Of a stretch of DNA of 19,190 nucleotides, positions 6,881 to 14,574 are shown piece after piece. Source of the stretch: CANNDT01 sp945876205. Its GTDB lineage: Bacteria > Acidobacteriota > Vicinamibacteria > Vicinamibacterales > UBA2999. The stretch spans positions 1 through 19,190 of the forward strand of contig CANNDT010000086.1 in the NCBI GenBank assembly GCA_947503365.1, given 5' to 3'. The notes below the pieces were generated by a model that searched no databases, was not told where the DNA came from, and saw only the letters and a list, made by a program, of their open reading frames with translations. Positions within the stretch are counted from its first letter, which is position 1, and each line of letters starts with the position of its first letter. Position numbers and translations under genes: made by a program.

Positions 6881-7828
6881 TTACCGTCCGCTCGTTGGCA
6901 GCATGTCGGTCACGCCGCTCAGGCGCTTCAACACCAGACGGTTCTGCACCTGCTGCCCGTCCAGCACTTGCGGCGGGAAGAGCAGGCGGAGCTGAGGTCC
7001 TTTGACCTCGAAGTTGCGGTAGAAGGATCCGCCGACGGCGGTCGGGCTCGAGGCGCCGAGCTGGTAGTGAAACATGCCGTTGGTCTTCGGCTGGACGATG
7101 TAGGTGCCGTAGTAGGAGACGGCGTTGGCCATCGCCGCGCGCGCCTCGTCAACCGTGGGCGTGGCGCCGGCGAACGGCTTTCGTCCGGGAGGGCCGAGAT
7201 ACAACACCGCCATGTGTCCGGTCGGCGTGTAGACGATCAGGCTCTCATCGCGATACGCGGGGCGGACGTTTTCATCCCTGGCGTTGAAGAGTCCGGCGGA
7301 GACCCACAGCCACATCCCGACGCCGTCACGCTGGTAGTCGGGCAGCGCCTCGAGATCAGGAATGCGCTCCCACGTCGTCCGCGTCATCGGCAGGCCGGCC
7401 ACCGCGCTCTCGGTGATCACCAGGTTCGGCCCCGTGCGGGTGAACGTGCGCGTCGCCTGCTGACCCATGCGGCGTTGATCGAGGTCGCCCCTGATTCGAT
7501 ATCGCGACGTCGTCGTTCCCGCATCGACGCTGACTTCGCCCCATGACGCCTGGTAGGTGTTGAACGCCTCCGCCGCGTTCAACGACGCCGCGCGCCCGGC
7601 CTGCGACAGGATTTCGATGACGATGCCGTTGCCCGCCTGGATCAGGATGCCGACGGGATTGGCGACCGGCGAGAGCGTTTGCGGCGTCGCGCCGCGCTCA
7701 AGCCCCAGGAGCTTCCAGGTGCCCACGAGCGGCTGGATCGCGGCGGGGCCCTGGGCGGCGACCGGCGAGGTCGACGGCAGGCCGGCCAGCAGGACGAGCG
7801 CGAGTACGAGGATGTACCTGCTCCGCAT
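6881..7828 (-). CDS. Exported lipocalin-like domain protein
   Basis: This is a 315-residue protein. A signal peptide (MRSRYILVLALVLLAGLPSTSPVAA, cleavage near residue 25) is followed by LVGTWKLLGLERG (about 34-46), the GxW signature that opens the lipocalin-like fold (Lipocalin_5 type). A second, related block in the C-terminal half reads ESLIVYTPTGHMAVLYLGPP, and YRNFEVKGPQLRLLFPP resembles the closing strands of such domains, so the protein may contain two lipocalin-like units. Proteins of this fold bind small hydrophobic ligands, but no ligand can be inferred here. It is the last gene of the minus-strand directon that begins with the TonB-dependent receptor at 14434, and it starts 14 bases after the cupin gene's stop. 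Confidence 0.75.
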   Translation of the reverse strand: MRSRYILVLALVLLAGLPSTSPVAAQGPAAIQPLVGTWKLLGLERGATPQTLSPVANPVGILIQAGNGIVIEILSQAGRAASLNAAEAFNTYQASWGEVSVDAGTTTSRYRIRGDLDQRRMGQQATRTFTRTGPNLVITESAVAGLPMTRTTWERIPDLEALPDYQRDGVGMWLWVSAGLFNARDENVRPAYRDESLIVYTPTGHMAVLYLGPPGRKPFAGATPTVDEARAAMANAVSYYGTYIVQPKTNGMFHYQLGASSPTAVGGSFYRNFEVKGPQLRLLFPPQVLDGQQVQNRLVLKRLSGVTDMLPTSGR

Positions 7829-7842
7829 TGAAGAATCCGTTG

Positions 7843-8337
7843 CTACTTCGTGATTGATCGTCCGTAGCCGCCGTCCGCGGGGCGGATGCGCGGGCTGGTG
7901 ACCGGACCCATGCCGATGATCTGCAGGATCACTTCTTCGTCCTTCGCCCCGTCATAGTGCACGCCGTCCTTCGGGTGCTTCATGTAACCGCCGGTTTTCA
8001 CAGGCACCGTGGTCTCGGGCTTGAAGTCGGGACCGGTGCCCGTCCACCACGTGCCCTTGAGCACGACGGCGTGGCGATCCTGCGAGTGCGTGTGCGGCCG
8101 GCTCATGACGCCGGGAGGAAACTTCATCCTGATGACGTAGAGACCAGGCTTGGCCGGATCGCCTTCGATGATCGCCTGCTCCGCGCCGAAGCCGCCCTCG
8201 ACGGGCACAAACTTCATGTTCTCTGGCTGGGTGCGAACAAAGCCGGCCGGCTCCTGCCCCCCGACCACGGCCGGCGCCTGAAAGGCGAGACCGGCCGCGA
8301 CCAACGACGTCCACAGCACCGCGCGGGAAAGCTGCAT
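7843..8337 (-). CDS. Exported cupin-domain protein
   Basis: The protein has 164 residues. The ATG at 8337 is chosen because AAAGGAGA lies just upstream and a signal peptide starts there (MQLSRAVLWTSLVAAGLAF...VVGG). An in-frame ATG at 8379 would add 14 residues and spoil the signal. The cupin core is visible: PHTHSQDRH holds H82, H84 and H89, equivalent to metal-binding motif 1 with His in place of the usual Glu. GTWWTGTG follows, and motif 2 corresponds to HPKDGVHYDG (H121, H127). Single-domain cupins of this type resemble DUF4437/ChrR-like proteins and may bind a metal and a small ligand or have enzyme activity, but the reaction is unknown. The signal peptide places it in the periplasm. It is co-directional and closely spaced with the lipocalin-like gene. 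Confidence 0.8.
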   Translation of the reverse strand: MQLSRAVLWTSLVAAGLAFQAPAVVGGQEPAGFVRTQPENMKFVPVEGGFGAEQAIIEGDPAKPGLYVIRMKFPPGVMSRPHTHSQDRHAVVLKGTWWTGTGPDFKPETTVPVKTGGYMKHPKDGVHYDGAKDEEVILQIIGMGPVTSPRIRPADGGYGRSITK

Positions 8338-8460
8338 CGCTAGAGTCTCCTTTGAGAGATCGCCGAGATCCGCGCGCAATCCTATCAGGACTTGGCCGTG
8401 AAGCGCGTCACCTGTTGCCGGGCTCGCGTGTGGGCTGACCGGCTCGATTGCAACGCCGCG
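8338..8460. other. Intergenic gap between small exported protein and cupin gene
   Basis: These 123 bases hold the cupin gene's ribosome binding site next to 8337. I see no convincing promoter, hairpin or repeat in the rest. The gap is larger than those in the upstream part of the directon, so an extra promoter for the last two genes is possible. Confidence 0.3.
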
Positions 8461-8856
8461 CTATCTCGTGCCGAGCGGCAGGACGGTGGCCTGATGCGGT
8501 TCCGGCACTGCCGCGTAGACGTCGCCGTCCTCATTTGAAAACACGGCAAACCCGCACGGGTCGCGGCTGTCCTTCAGGGAGAGGGTATAGCCGGCACCAT
8601 CGGTGAGCAGCCGCGGGACAAAACCCGCCGGCACCCGCGGAAGATTCGGCAGCTCGTTCAGTGGACGGTACCGTCGCTCCGGGTTGAGACCCAGGTTGGC
8701 AAACCGTTCGGCCGCATTGACCTGGCGGGCGAACTGAATCGCCTGATCCCGGCGTGTCCGTTCGTTGAGGGTTTCATTCGGGCCGTGAAGACAGGTCTGC
8801 GCAAAGGCCGCGGCCGGACTCAGCAGCAACGCGCCTATCAGGATGGACTTGAACAT
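8461..8856 (-). CDS. Small exported protein of unknown function
   Basis: This 131-residue protein has a clear signal peptide (MFKSILIGALLLSPAAAFAQ, cleavage after residue 20). The mature part has one Cys near its N-terminus (C22) and one at C101 (SRDPCGFAVFSNEDGDVYAA), which could form a disulfide. An Arg/Asn-rich helical stretch (about 31-60) precedes a Pro-rich RPLNELPNLPRVP segment. The C-terminal half (GYTLSLKDSRDPCGFAVFSNEDGDVY) looks like beta strands. I do not recognise the family. The ATG at 8856 is preceded by a strong GGAGGTGA ribosome binding site. It is 65 bases downstream of the previous gene in the directon. Confidence 0.7.
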   Translation of the reverse strand: MFKSILIGALLLSPAAAFAQTCLHGPNETLNERTRRDQAIQFARQVNAAERFANLGLNPERRYRPLNELPNLPRVPAGFVPRLLTDGAGYTLSLKDSRDPCGFAVFSNEDGDVYAAVPEPHQATVLPLGTR

Positions 8857-8921
8857 CGGACGTCACCTCCGTCCGATTAAGACGACGGCGACCGGGACAT
8901 GGCCGCCTCCAGCGGGCTCTC

Positions 8922-9461
8922 CTACTGCCGCTCGAAGTACATCAGGTTGCTCATCCCCCTGGGGTTGGGGTTGGTGGGCGACCATGACTGCGACGTGAAT
9001 ACCTTGCCCTCAGCCGTCACCGAATAGATCGTGTGCTGCGTCACCTTGCCGCCCTGCTTCACCTCGCGGTAGATCATCGTCTTGCTGATCGGCCACCACG
9101 AGATCGTCTCGCCAATGCCCACCGCATGCGGGTCGGGCGATTCGCTCCCATTGAGCACCACGGTGTAGGCGCGGCTTGGCTTGTCGGCGGGGTAGGAATC
9201 ATAGATGTCGTGGCGGATCTTGTTGCCCTCGACGCTGAACACCCAGGTGAACGTATCGGAATTGGTCCGGCTGCCGTTGTTGGTCGACTTCGCCACGTTG
9301 ATCTTCCATCGGCCGACGAACGGATGGTTGGCGATGTCGCCGGGCTCGTCGTAGTGCGGCATCTGAAATTTGCTGCCAGTGGGTTGCTGCGCAACCGCTG
9401 ACGAGCCGAGCGCCAGCGCCATTCCAAGCGCCGCTGCCGTGAGCACGATTGCCTGACGCAT
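8922..9461 (-). CDS. Exported protein with a GRWKINVAKS motif, unknown function
   Basis: The protein has 179 residues from the ATG at 9461, with signal peptide MRQAIVLTAAALGMALALGSSAVA. The mature protein carries FVGRWKINVAKSTNN (about 48-62), a motif common in exported acidobacterial proteins of lipocalin-like or beta-barrel appearance. Alternating strand-like segments follow (TFTWVFSVEGNKIRHDIYDSY, SRAYTVVLNGSES, TISWWPISKTMIYREV). Function is unknown. Start choice: ATG codons at 9476, 9470 and 9461 are all in frame. The one at 9476 overlaps the upstream stop as ATGA. The one at 9461 has GAGG nine bases upstream and gives the cleanest signal peptide. An open frame extends further upstream, but that part is out-of-frame shadow of the preceding gene. 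Confidence 0.75.
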   Translation of the reverse strand: MRQAIVLTAAALGMALALGSSAVAQQPTGSKFQMPHYDEPGDIANHPFVGRWKINVAKSTNNGSRTNSDTFTWVFSVEGNKIRHDIYDSYPADKPSRAYTVVLNGSESPDPHAVGIGETISWWPISKTMIYREVKQGGKVTQHTIYSVTAEGKVFTSQSWSPTNPNPRGMSNLMYFERQ

Positions 9462-9472
9462 GAGTCTCATCC

Positions 9473-10306
9473 TCATTTCACGATGCCGACCTGCGGCCGG
9501 ATCTTCTGTGCATTGAAGGCTTCGTTCTCGGATGGCACGCACATGTACTCGCCAAGCTCGGTGCCCGGGCTCAACTGGATCGTCGCCTTCGTCGTCCACG
9601 GCTTCTTGTAAAACTCGGGATCGATGACCGTGAGCTCGGCGTCCATCGTGCCGAAGCTCGTGCGCTTGTAGCGTTCGACAACGCGCATCTGGCCGGTGTG
9701 GGGGAATCCCCAGCGGCGGTCGCGGCGATCTTCCTGGATCCAGGAGCGGTCGTCGTAGCCGTTGGATTCGACGACGAGGGTGTCGCCTTCCCACCGCCCA
9801 ACCGCGTATCCCAGCCATCGCGCCTGCGGCGGATCGTCAGGAAGCTTGCGACCGTCGGTCCAGATGTCGCGCCACGTGTGCCCGAGCTCGAAGAACTGGA
9901 GGACGCGGTCGGGCAGGACCACAAACTGGAAGCCGTAGTTGTAGGCGAACCAGCGCGGATAACCGAGTGGGTCGCAGATCAGCATGCCGTCTTTGGAGTT
10001 CGAGATGGCGACGCCTTCAGCCGTCTCCTCGGCGCGGGTGGCATCGTAGGCGGCCTTGCCCGCGGCGGTCATCGGCGGCGGGACAATGTTGAACTCGACG
10101 CCGTTGTTGCCCCAGATGCCGTTCAGGTCGCGCGCACCGAACGGCTTCTTGTCCACCTCGTACTTCTGGCGCGCCGCCGCTCGATCCTGTCTACTCTGGC
10201 AACGCGGGCACGGCAGCCACTCGGGCGAGCTGCTGGTCTGCGCCAGCACCAGCGGCGAGAACAGCAACACCAGCAACAGCGCGGGCAGCGATACAACGTT
10301 CCGCAT
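9473..10306 (-). CDS. Exported WEGDTLVVES-type protein of unknown function
   Basis: This 277-residue protein has a signal peptide (MRNVVSLPALLLVLLFSPLVLA). After it comes a CPRC pair (C33, C36) that could bind metal or form a disulfide, then DLNGIW (59-64), a Cys-Asp-Pro (C110), WTDGR (148-152), GYAVGRWEGDTLVVES (165-180), a HTGQMRVVERY block (about 202-212) and TVIDPEFYKKPW (about 225-236). This order of motifs is shared by a large group of exported proteins seen repeatedly in Acidobacteriota; I know of no proven function. The protein encoded at 14575-15453 has the same motif order but is divergent. The gene lies 11 bases after the DUF6152 gene and overlaps or abuts the next gene at its TGA (9475-9473). 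Confidence 0.8.
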   Translation of the reverse strand: MRNVVSLPALLLVLLFSPLVLAQTSSSPEWLPCPRCQSRQDRAAARQKYEVDKKPFGARDLNGIWGNNGVEFNIVPPPMTAAGKAAYDATRAEETAEGVAISNSKDGMLICDPLGYPRWFAYNYGFQFVVLPDRVLQFFELGHTWRDIWTDGRKLPDDPPQARWLGYAVGRWEGDTLVVESNGYDDRSWIQEDRRDRRWGFPHTGQMRVVERYKRTSFGTMDAELTVIDPEFYKKPWTTKATIQLSPGTELGEYMCVPSENEAFNAQKIRPQVGIVK

Positions 10307-10317
10307 ACAGTCCCCTT

Positions 10318-10713
10318 CTAATCCGGCGCGGCCGTGGTCACGGGGCTGCCGTCAGCCCTGACAATCTTCTTCACCTGGGCGCAGACCGGCCCGCCGGCGC
10401 GCGCACGGATGCAGGTGGCGGTGATCTCCTCACCGGTCTTGAAGGTGGTCTTGGTCATGCCGTTGGAGAGGGCGGTCGACACGGACGCAAACTCGACCAC
10501 CCACCGCTCGACCTTGCCGTCCTTGTCCTTGGCATCCCAGAAGAGCAGCACGTGGGGATTCCGCCACCTGTACTCCGCCACGGTGCCCTTCACCTCGATC
10601 GGCGCCGCGTTGGGATCGAAGCCGGTCTGGCTGTGATGCGCGGCGACGCTGCCGCCGAACGTCGCAACGCATGCGAGGGCGACAGCCGCGCTAAGTCGTT
10701 TCCGAGTGTTCAT
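10318..10713 (-). CDS. DUF6152-family exported protein
   Basis: The protein has 131 residues from the ATG at 10713, which is preceded by a GAGGGGGG ribosome binding site; an in-frame ATG at 10734 would place extra residues before the signal peptide. The signal peptide ends in AVA-HHS. The diagnostic features of DUF6152 are the His pair right after cleavage (AHHS, residues 25-28), VKGTVAEYRWRNPHVLLFWDAKD (about 41-63) and ERWVVEFAS. The fold is probably a small beta barrel. Histidines directly after the cleavage site suggest metal binding, but this is inference. In Acidobacteriota such genes often sit beside the WEGDTLVVES-type genes, as here. The spacing is 13 bases to the gene before and 11 bases to the gene after. 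Confidence 0.85.
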   Translation of the reverse strand: MNTRKRLSAAVALACVATFGGSVAAHHSQTGFDPNAAPIEVKGTVAEYRWRNPHVLLFWDAKDKDGKVERWVVEFASVSTALSNGMTKTTFKTGEEITATCIRARAGGPVCAQVKKIVRADGSPVTTAAPD

Positions 10714-10726
10714 AACCCCCCTCTTA

Positions 10727-11377
10727 TCAATCAATCGCGAAGCAGTAGAACTGCCCCGCTCCGCCCGTTGCCGTCAGGTTCGCCTGGCTGCACCCCCTGC
10801 TCGGATGCGCGGAAACCCACGACGAGCCGCCGCTGCGATCGGAGTGACCGAGCTGAATCGTGCCACGGCCATTGCTCGTATACCCGTTACACGTATGGTC
10901 GACGACATCGACGCGATCCGGGTAGGCGGTCCCATCGGGCTGCGACCCGGTCAGGATGTCGTGCATCGCGACCTGTTCGCCCTTTTCGGTCAACGCCGTT
11001 TCCTTGCTGATCGCGTCAGCCTTGCTGTGCAGCTCGACGACGTCCTTCGCGAGCATCACGCCCCTGGCGTTGTAGAACGGACCCTTGCCGATCCGATCCT
11101 TCGCATGCAGCGTCGTCGTGCCGTTCGACGGCCGGTTGCTCAGGTAGGCGTAGAACGTCTTCGAGCTACCGGCTGCCTCGGCCAACTGCTGGCAATGATA
11201 GTCAGCTCCCGCGAGCCCGCCCAGGTTGCCCCCGTCGAGCCCTTTGCTCGTGACGAAGAAGTTCATGGACGGATGCGGGACAGCCCGTGCCTCCTGGCCC
11301 GCAGCCGTACGAGCCGGCGCCAGCATCGCGATGCCGCAGGCAACGGCCGCCATCGATACGACAACTACTCTTCTCAC
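10727..11377 (-). CDS. Exported endostatin/lectin-like protein
   Basis: This 216-residue protein has a signal peptide (MRRVVVVSMAAVACGIAMLAPARTAAG). The mature part contains MNFFVTSKGLDGGNLGGLAGADYHC (about 38-62), FYAYLSN, KDRIGKGPFYNARGV, MHDILTGSQPDGTAYPD, HTCNGYTS, a WVSAHPSRGCSQ block and a final QFYCFAID. This series is typical of a bacterial family usually annotated as lectin or collagen NC10/endostatin-like, related to the C-type-lectin fold. Four conserved Cys (C62 and those in HTC, RGC and FYC) probably make two disulfides, which fits a periplasmic or surface location. Ligand and role are unknown. It is the second gene of the directon, 30 bases after the TonB-dependent receptor. Confidence 0.75.
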   Translation of the reverse strand: MRRVVVVSMAAVACGIAMLAPARTAAGQEARAVPHPSMNFFVTSKGLDGGNLGGLAGADYHCQQLAEAAGSSKTFYAYLSNRPSNGTTTLHAKDRIGKGPFYNARGVMLAKDVVELHSKADAISKETALTEKGEQVAMHDILTGSQPDGTAYPDRVDVVDHTCNGYTSNGRGTIQLGHSDRSGGSSWVSAHPSRGCSQANLTATGGAGQFYCFAID

Positions 11378-11407
11378 CCTAGGTCTCCGATCTGACGTGG
11401 GCAGCGA

Positions 11408-14400
11408 TCAGAAATCGAACTGCAGGACGAACTTCGCCCAGCGCGCGTTCGGAATGCCCTGCGGACGCTGCCACGTGGCGAACGCGGGGTTCAGCGTCAA
11501 CACCGCGCTCGAATTCAGCACGTTGTAGATGTCGATGCTGGCGGTCGTACGGGTGCCTCCAAACCGCAGCAGCTTGGCGATGCGCAGCTGCAACTGGTTC
11601 GAGCGCTCCCCATACATCGTGCCCGGTTCGACGATGTTCAGCGTCATGTTGGCCGCGTTGCCCGACAGGGGACGGCCGAGCGAGGTCGCCACCGCCGCGC
11701 TGGTCGCGACGTAGTTGGCGACGATCTGCGGGCCCGGCGTGCTCTGCACGGTGGCCGCCACCTGCACATCGACGCGAGGCACGGTGTAGGTGCCGAGCAC
11801 CTTGACGTCGGTCAGGAACTTCGTCCGCGAGCGGCAGTTCGACTGCGGCAGCCACACCGCGGAGTTGGGGACGTTCGACGCGGCCACGTCGCCCACGTTC
11901 TTGGCGCCGAGCAGCGTCTCGGGCAGGTCGTCGACGATGTCGCAGGTATCGAGCGTCGTGCGGCCGGTGCTCGTGCCGCCCTGGAACATCAGTCCGGGCC
12001 TGGGTCGCGCGTTGATGGTGATGTCCACGCCGTCCCAGCGGCGGGTCATTTTGCCGTAGTTCTTGGCGAACGTAATGTAGTTGTCGACCGGCGTGCTGAA
12101 CTTCGCCGGCTTGATGTTGTAGAGACCCGGAATCGTGTAGCCGCCGCCGCCCGGCAGGCGCGAATCAGAGGGAGCCGTGATGCTGAACTTGTCGAAATCC
12201 GCCGCGCTCCACGCGCGGTTGTCGGTGACGAACTGGTTGCCGTACCACGTCGAGTAGTAGCCCAGGTCGAGCGACACATTGGCCAGCAGCTCGTGCTGGA
12301 CGCCGGTCGAGAACTGCCAGTTGTATTCGCGCTTGCCCCACCCCTGGACGATGTCCGGGTCGTAGGTGACACCGGGATTGGGGCTGCCGAAATTCGAGGG
12401 CGACATCGCGCCGCACTCGCCGTTGGCCACCGGGTTGGTCAGTTCGCAGTCAGGGACGAAGTTGCGGTTCGCGTCATTCCAGGACCGGTTGGTGCTGGTC
12501 ACCAGGCGGGCGACGGGCGCCATGTTGGTCGAGAACGTGCCCGCCTCGGTGCCGACCGCGAGTTGCAGGCCGTAGAACGGCAGGTACTTGTTCAGGCTGG
12601 CCTTCAGCGCCGTCTTGCCGTTGCCGAACAGATCGTAGGCGACCCCGCTCCGCGGCTGCAGGTCGTGCCAGCTCACGCCTTCCGCCTTCGGAAACGCCAG
12701 GTTGCGGTTCGGCAGGAACTCGCCGGGCCCCACTGACGAGGCGGGGAAATGCACGGCGAAGTGGTCGTAGCGGAGGCCGCCGGTCACCGTCAGGCGCTTC
12801 ACCGTCCATTTGTCCTGGATGAAGGCGCCGTGGTCGTCGCTCGTGGCGTCGCGGCGCCACGGCGTTGAATCGAGCGTCAGCCGGTTCGGCACACCGTTGT
12901 TGAACTGGAAGCTCATCGCCGAGTCGGTGCTGAAGATCGACTGATGGAGCTCGTTGAATCCGAGGTTGAAGCCGACCTTGAACGAGTGCGCGCCGGTGAT
13001 GTACGAGGCGGCGGCGCGGTAGACCTGCGTCGGCAGCCAGGTGTTGCGATTGTCACCCACCGCGCCGCGGTAGGTGAGGCCGGTCGACTGCTCGACCACG
13101 CCATTCAGCTTCACGCCACCGGGGTCATTGGTGAAGTACAGGTTGGTCACCGGGCGGTACGCGTGCTCCTGGCTCTTCATGAGCCTGACCTCGAGGAGCA
13201 GGCGATTGGTCAACGGCGACGTCCAGTCGCCGAACAGCATCGTCTTCGGCTGGAGGATCGCGTGGTTCCTGACGTTCGACTCTGGAGCGGCCGCCGCGGT
13301 CAACGACCGCGGGCAATTGCACTGGTTCTGGTAGTCAAAGGCGACGGCCAACTTGTGCTTCTGGCTTGCCTGCCAGGTCACGCGCGCGACGCCACCCTTG
13401 AAGATGCTGTCGTTGAACGCAGCCTCGCGGCTCGTGTCCGCCTCGTAGGTCCATTTGGTCGGGTCGCCCGCGTTCTTGTTGTAGAACATCGGGGCGTAGT
13501 TGGCGACACGGTTGGAGCGAACCGTCGCGAAAAACCACACCTTGTCGCGCTTGATCGGGCCGCCGAACGAGGGGTTGATGTCCCGGAAGCGCTTGAGCGA
13601 GCTCGACGTCCGGAGGCCGCGGTCCTGCAAGTCCTGGGTGAGGTTGGTGCCCTGCATCGACTTGTTGGCGTAGCCGAAATACATATTCCCGCCGAAGTTG
13701 TTGCCGCCTTCGCGCGGGATCAGGTTCATGCGGACGCCGCCTTCTTTCTGCTCGGCGGAAATGCCGCTGATGTCGACGGACATTTCCTGGTACGCCCCGA
13801 TATTGCTCGCGCCCGTGTTGCCCGAGCCGGAACCCGAGGCGACCGACACGCCGTTGACGAGCGTGCGCGCTTCGCTGTTGCCGTGCGCGATGACGCTCCC
13901 GGATGTGCCAGACCCCTCGCCACTCAGGCCGCCAGGATCCACGACACCCACCGATACGCCGGGCAGGAATCCCGCGAGCGATGCCGCGTTGCGGCCCGAC
14001 GGAATGGCGCTGATGATTTCCTGGTTCAACACCTGCTGCCGGTTCGTGCTCTGCACGTCGACGACGGGCGACTGACCACTCACGGTAATGGTTTCTTCGA
14101 GGGAGCCAACGCGCATGTCGGCGTTCACCGAGGCCGTGAAGCTGCCCGTCAACTCGATGCCCTCACGCTTGAATGTGTTGAATCCCGTCAGCGTCGCGGT
14201 CACGGAGTAGAGGCCCGGCCGGAGGTTCTCGACGCGGTACTGGCCCGTATCGTCGGTGACGACCACGCGCACCTTCTCGATCAGCGCCGGGCTGGCGACT
14301 TCGACCGTGACACCGGGCAGCACTGCGCCTGAGGTATCGCGGACGACGCCGGTAATGGAGGCTTGCGCGAACGCCGCAGCCGGCAGCAGCGCCAGCCACG

Positions 14401-14434
14401 CGAACGCAATCAACAGGGTTCGCAAACATCGCAT
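11408..14434 (-). CDS. TonB-dependent receptor with carboxypeptidase-regulatory-like N-terminal domain (Oar-like)
   Basis: This is a complete outer-membrane receptor of 1008 residues. A signal peptide (MRCLRTLLIAFAWLALLPAAAFA) is followed by a carboxypeptidase-regulatory-like beta-sandwich (about 26-105: SITGVVRDTSGAVLPGVTVEV, GQYRVENLRPGLYSVTATLTGF). Next is a plug-type region (ETITVSGQSPVVDVQ onward to about 230) and a large barrel ending in Phe (VLQFDF). Such receptors take up ligands with TonB energy; the substrate is unknown and no TonB or ExbBD genes are nearby. A DANRNFVPDC...NGEC loop near residues 655-673 resembles a calcium-binding, disulfide-closed loop and recurs in the second receptor. 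The ATG at 14434 has AGGAGGT upstream. It is the first gene of an eight-gene minus-strand directon. A possible sigma70-like promoter lies at 14484-14513. Confidence 0.93.
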   Translation of the reverse strand: MRCLRTLLIAFAWLALLPAAAFAQASITGVVRDTSGAVLPGVTVEVASPALIEKVRVVVTDDTGQYRVENLRPGLYSVTATLTGFNTFKREGIELTGSFTASVNADMRVGSLEETITVSGQSPVVDVQSTNRQQVLNQEIISAIPSGRNAASLAGFLPGVSVGVVDPGGLSGEGSGTSGSVIAHGNSEARTLVNGVSVASGSGSGNTGASNIGAYQEMSVDISGISAEQKEGGVRMNLIPREGGNNFGGNMYFGYANKSMQGTNLTQDLQDRGLRTSSSLKRFRDINPSFGGPIKRDKVWFFATVRSNRVANYAPMFYNKNAGDPTKWTYEADTSREAAFNDSIFKGGVARVTWQASQKHKLAVAFDYQNQCNCPRSLTAAAAPESNVRNHAILQPKTMLFGDWTSPLTNRLLLEVRLMKSQEHAYRPVTNLYFTNDPGGVKLNGVVEQSTGLTYRGAVGDNRNTWLPTQVYRAAASYITGAHSFKVGFNLGFNELHQSIFSTDSAMSFQFNNGVPNRLTLDSTPWRRDATSDDHGAFIQDKWTVKRLTVTGGLRYDHFAVHFPASSVGPGEFLPNRNLAFPKAEGVSWHDLQPRSGVAYDLFGNGKTALKASLNKYLPFYGLQLAVGTEAGTFSTNMAPVARLVTSTNRSWNDANRNFVPDCELTNPVANGECGAMSPSNFGSPNPGVTYDPDIVQGWGKREYNWQFSTGVQHELLANVSLDLGYYSTWYGNQFVTDNRAWSAADFDKFSITAPSDSRLPGGGGYTIPGLYNIKPAKFSTPVDNYITFAKNYGKMTRRWDGVDITINARPRPGLMFQGGTSTGRTTLDTCDIVDDLPETLLGAKNVGDVAASNVPNSAVWLPQSNCRSRTKFLTDVKVLGTYTVPRVDVQVAATVQSTPGPQIVANYVATSAAVATSLGRPLSGNAANMTLNIVEPGTMYGERSNQLQLRIAKLLRFGGTRTTASIDIYNVLNSSAVLTLNPAFATWQRPQGIPNARWAKFVLQFDF

Positions 14435-14483
14435 GACCGGGACCTCCTGAAGGGGAAGGAATCTAGTGCGGGATCGCGGCCGC

Positions 14484-14513
14484 TTTGTAACATGTCCTTT
14501 GACGGCAAGTCAA
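14484..14513 (-). promoter_or_regulatory. Putative sigma70-type promoter for the TonB receptor operon
   Basis: On the minus strand TTGACT (14513-14508) and TACAAA (14489-14484) are separated by 18 bases, about 50 bases upstream of the ATG at 14434. The -35 box is five of six to consensus, the -10 is weaker. This is inferred from sequence only. Confidence 0.4.
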
Positions 14514-14528
14514 CGCAGCCACTTGTTA
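14499..14528 (+). promoter_or_regulatory. Putative promoter for the divergent exported-protein gene
   Basis: TTGACG (14499-14504) and a weak TTGTTA (14523-14528) are separated by 18 bases, upstream of the ATG at 14575. The -35 box forms an inverted repeat (TTGAC-GGCAA-GTCAA) with the -35 box of the opposite promoter. The weak -10 makes this tentative. Confidence 0.3.
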
Positions 14529-14574
14529 AGTTGCGTGCAGACACGTTAGTCTGTGTGCATTAGGAGTCCCCGTC

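Noticed and set aside
9462..9818. Upstream extension of the WKINVAKS-type gene to an ATG at 9818
   Set aside because: The added part is Arg/His-rich out-of-frame reading of the preceding gene and would bury the signal peptide.
12944..14332. A 462-codon plus-strand open frame opposite the first TonB receptor
   Set aside because: The composition is that of antisense shadow (His/Arg/Val-rich), and the opposite strand encodes a clear receptor.
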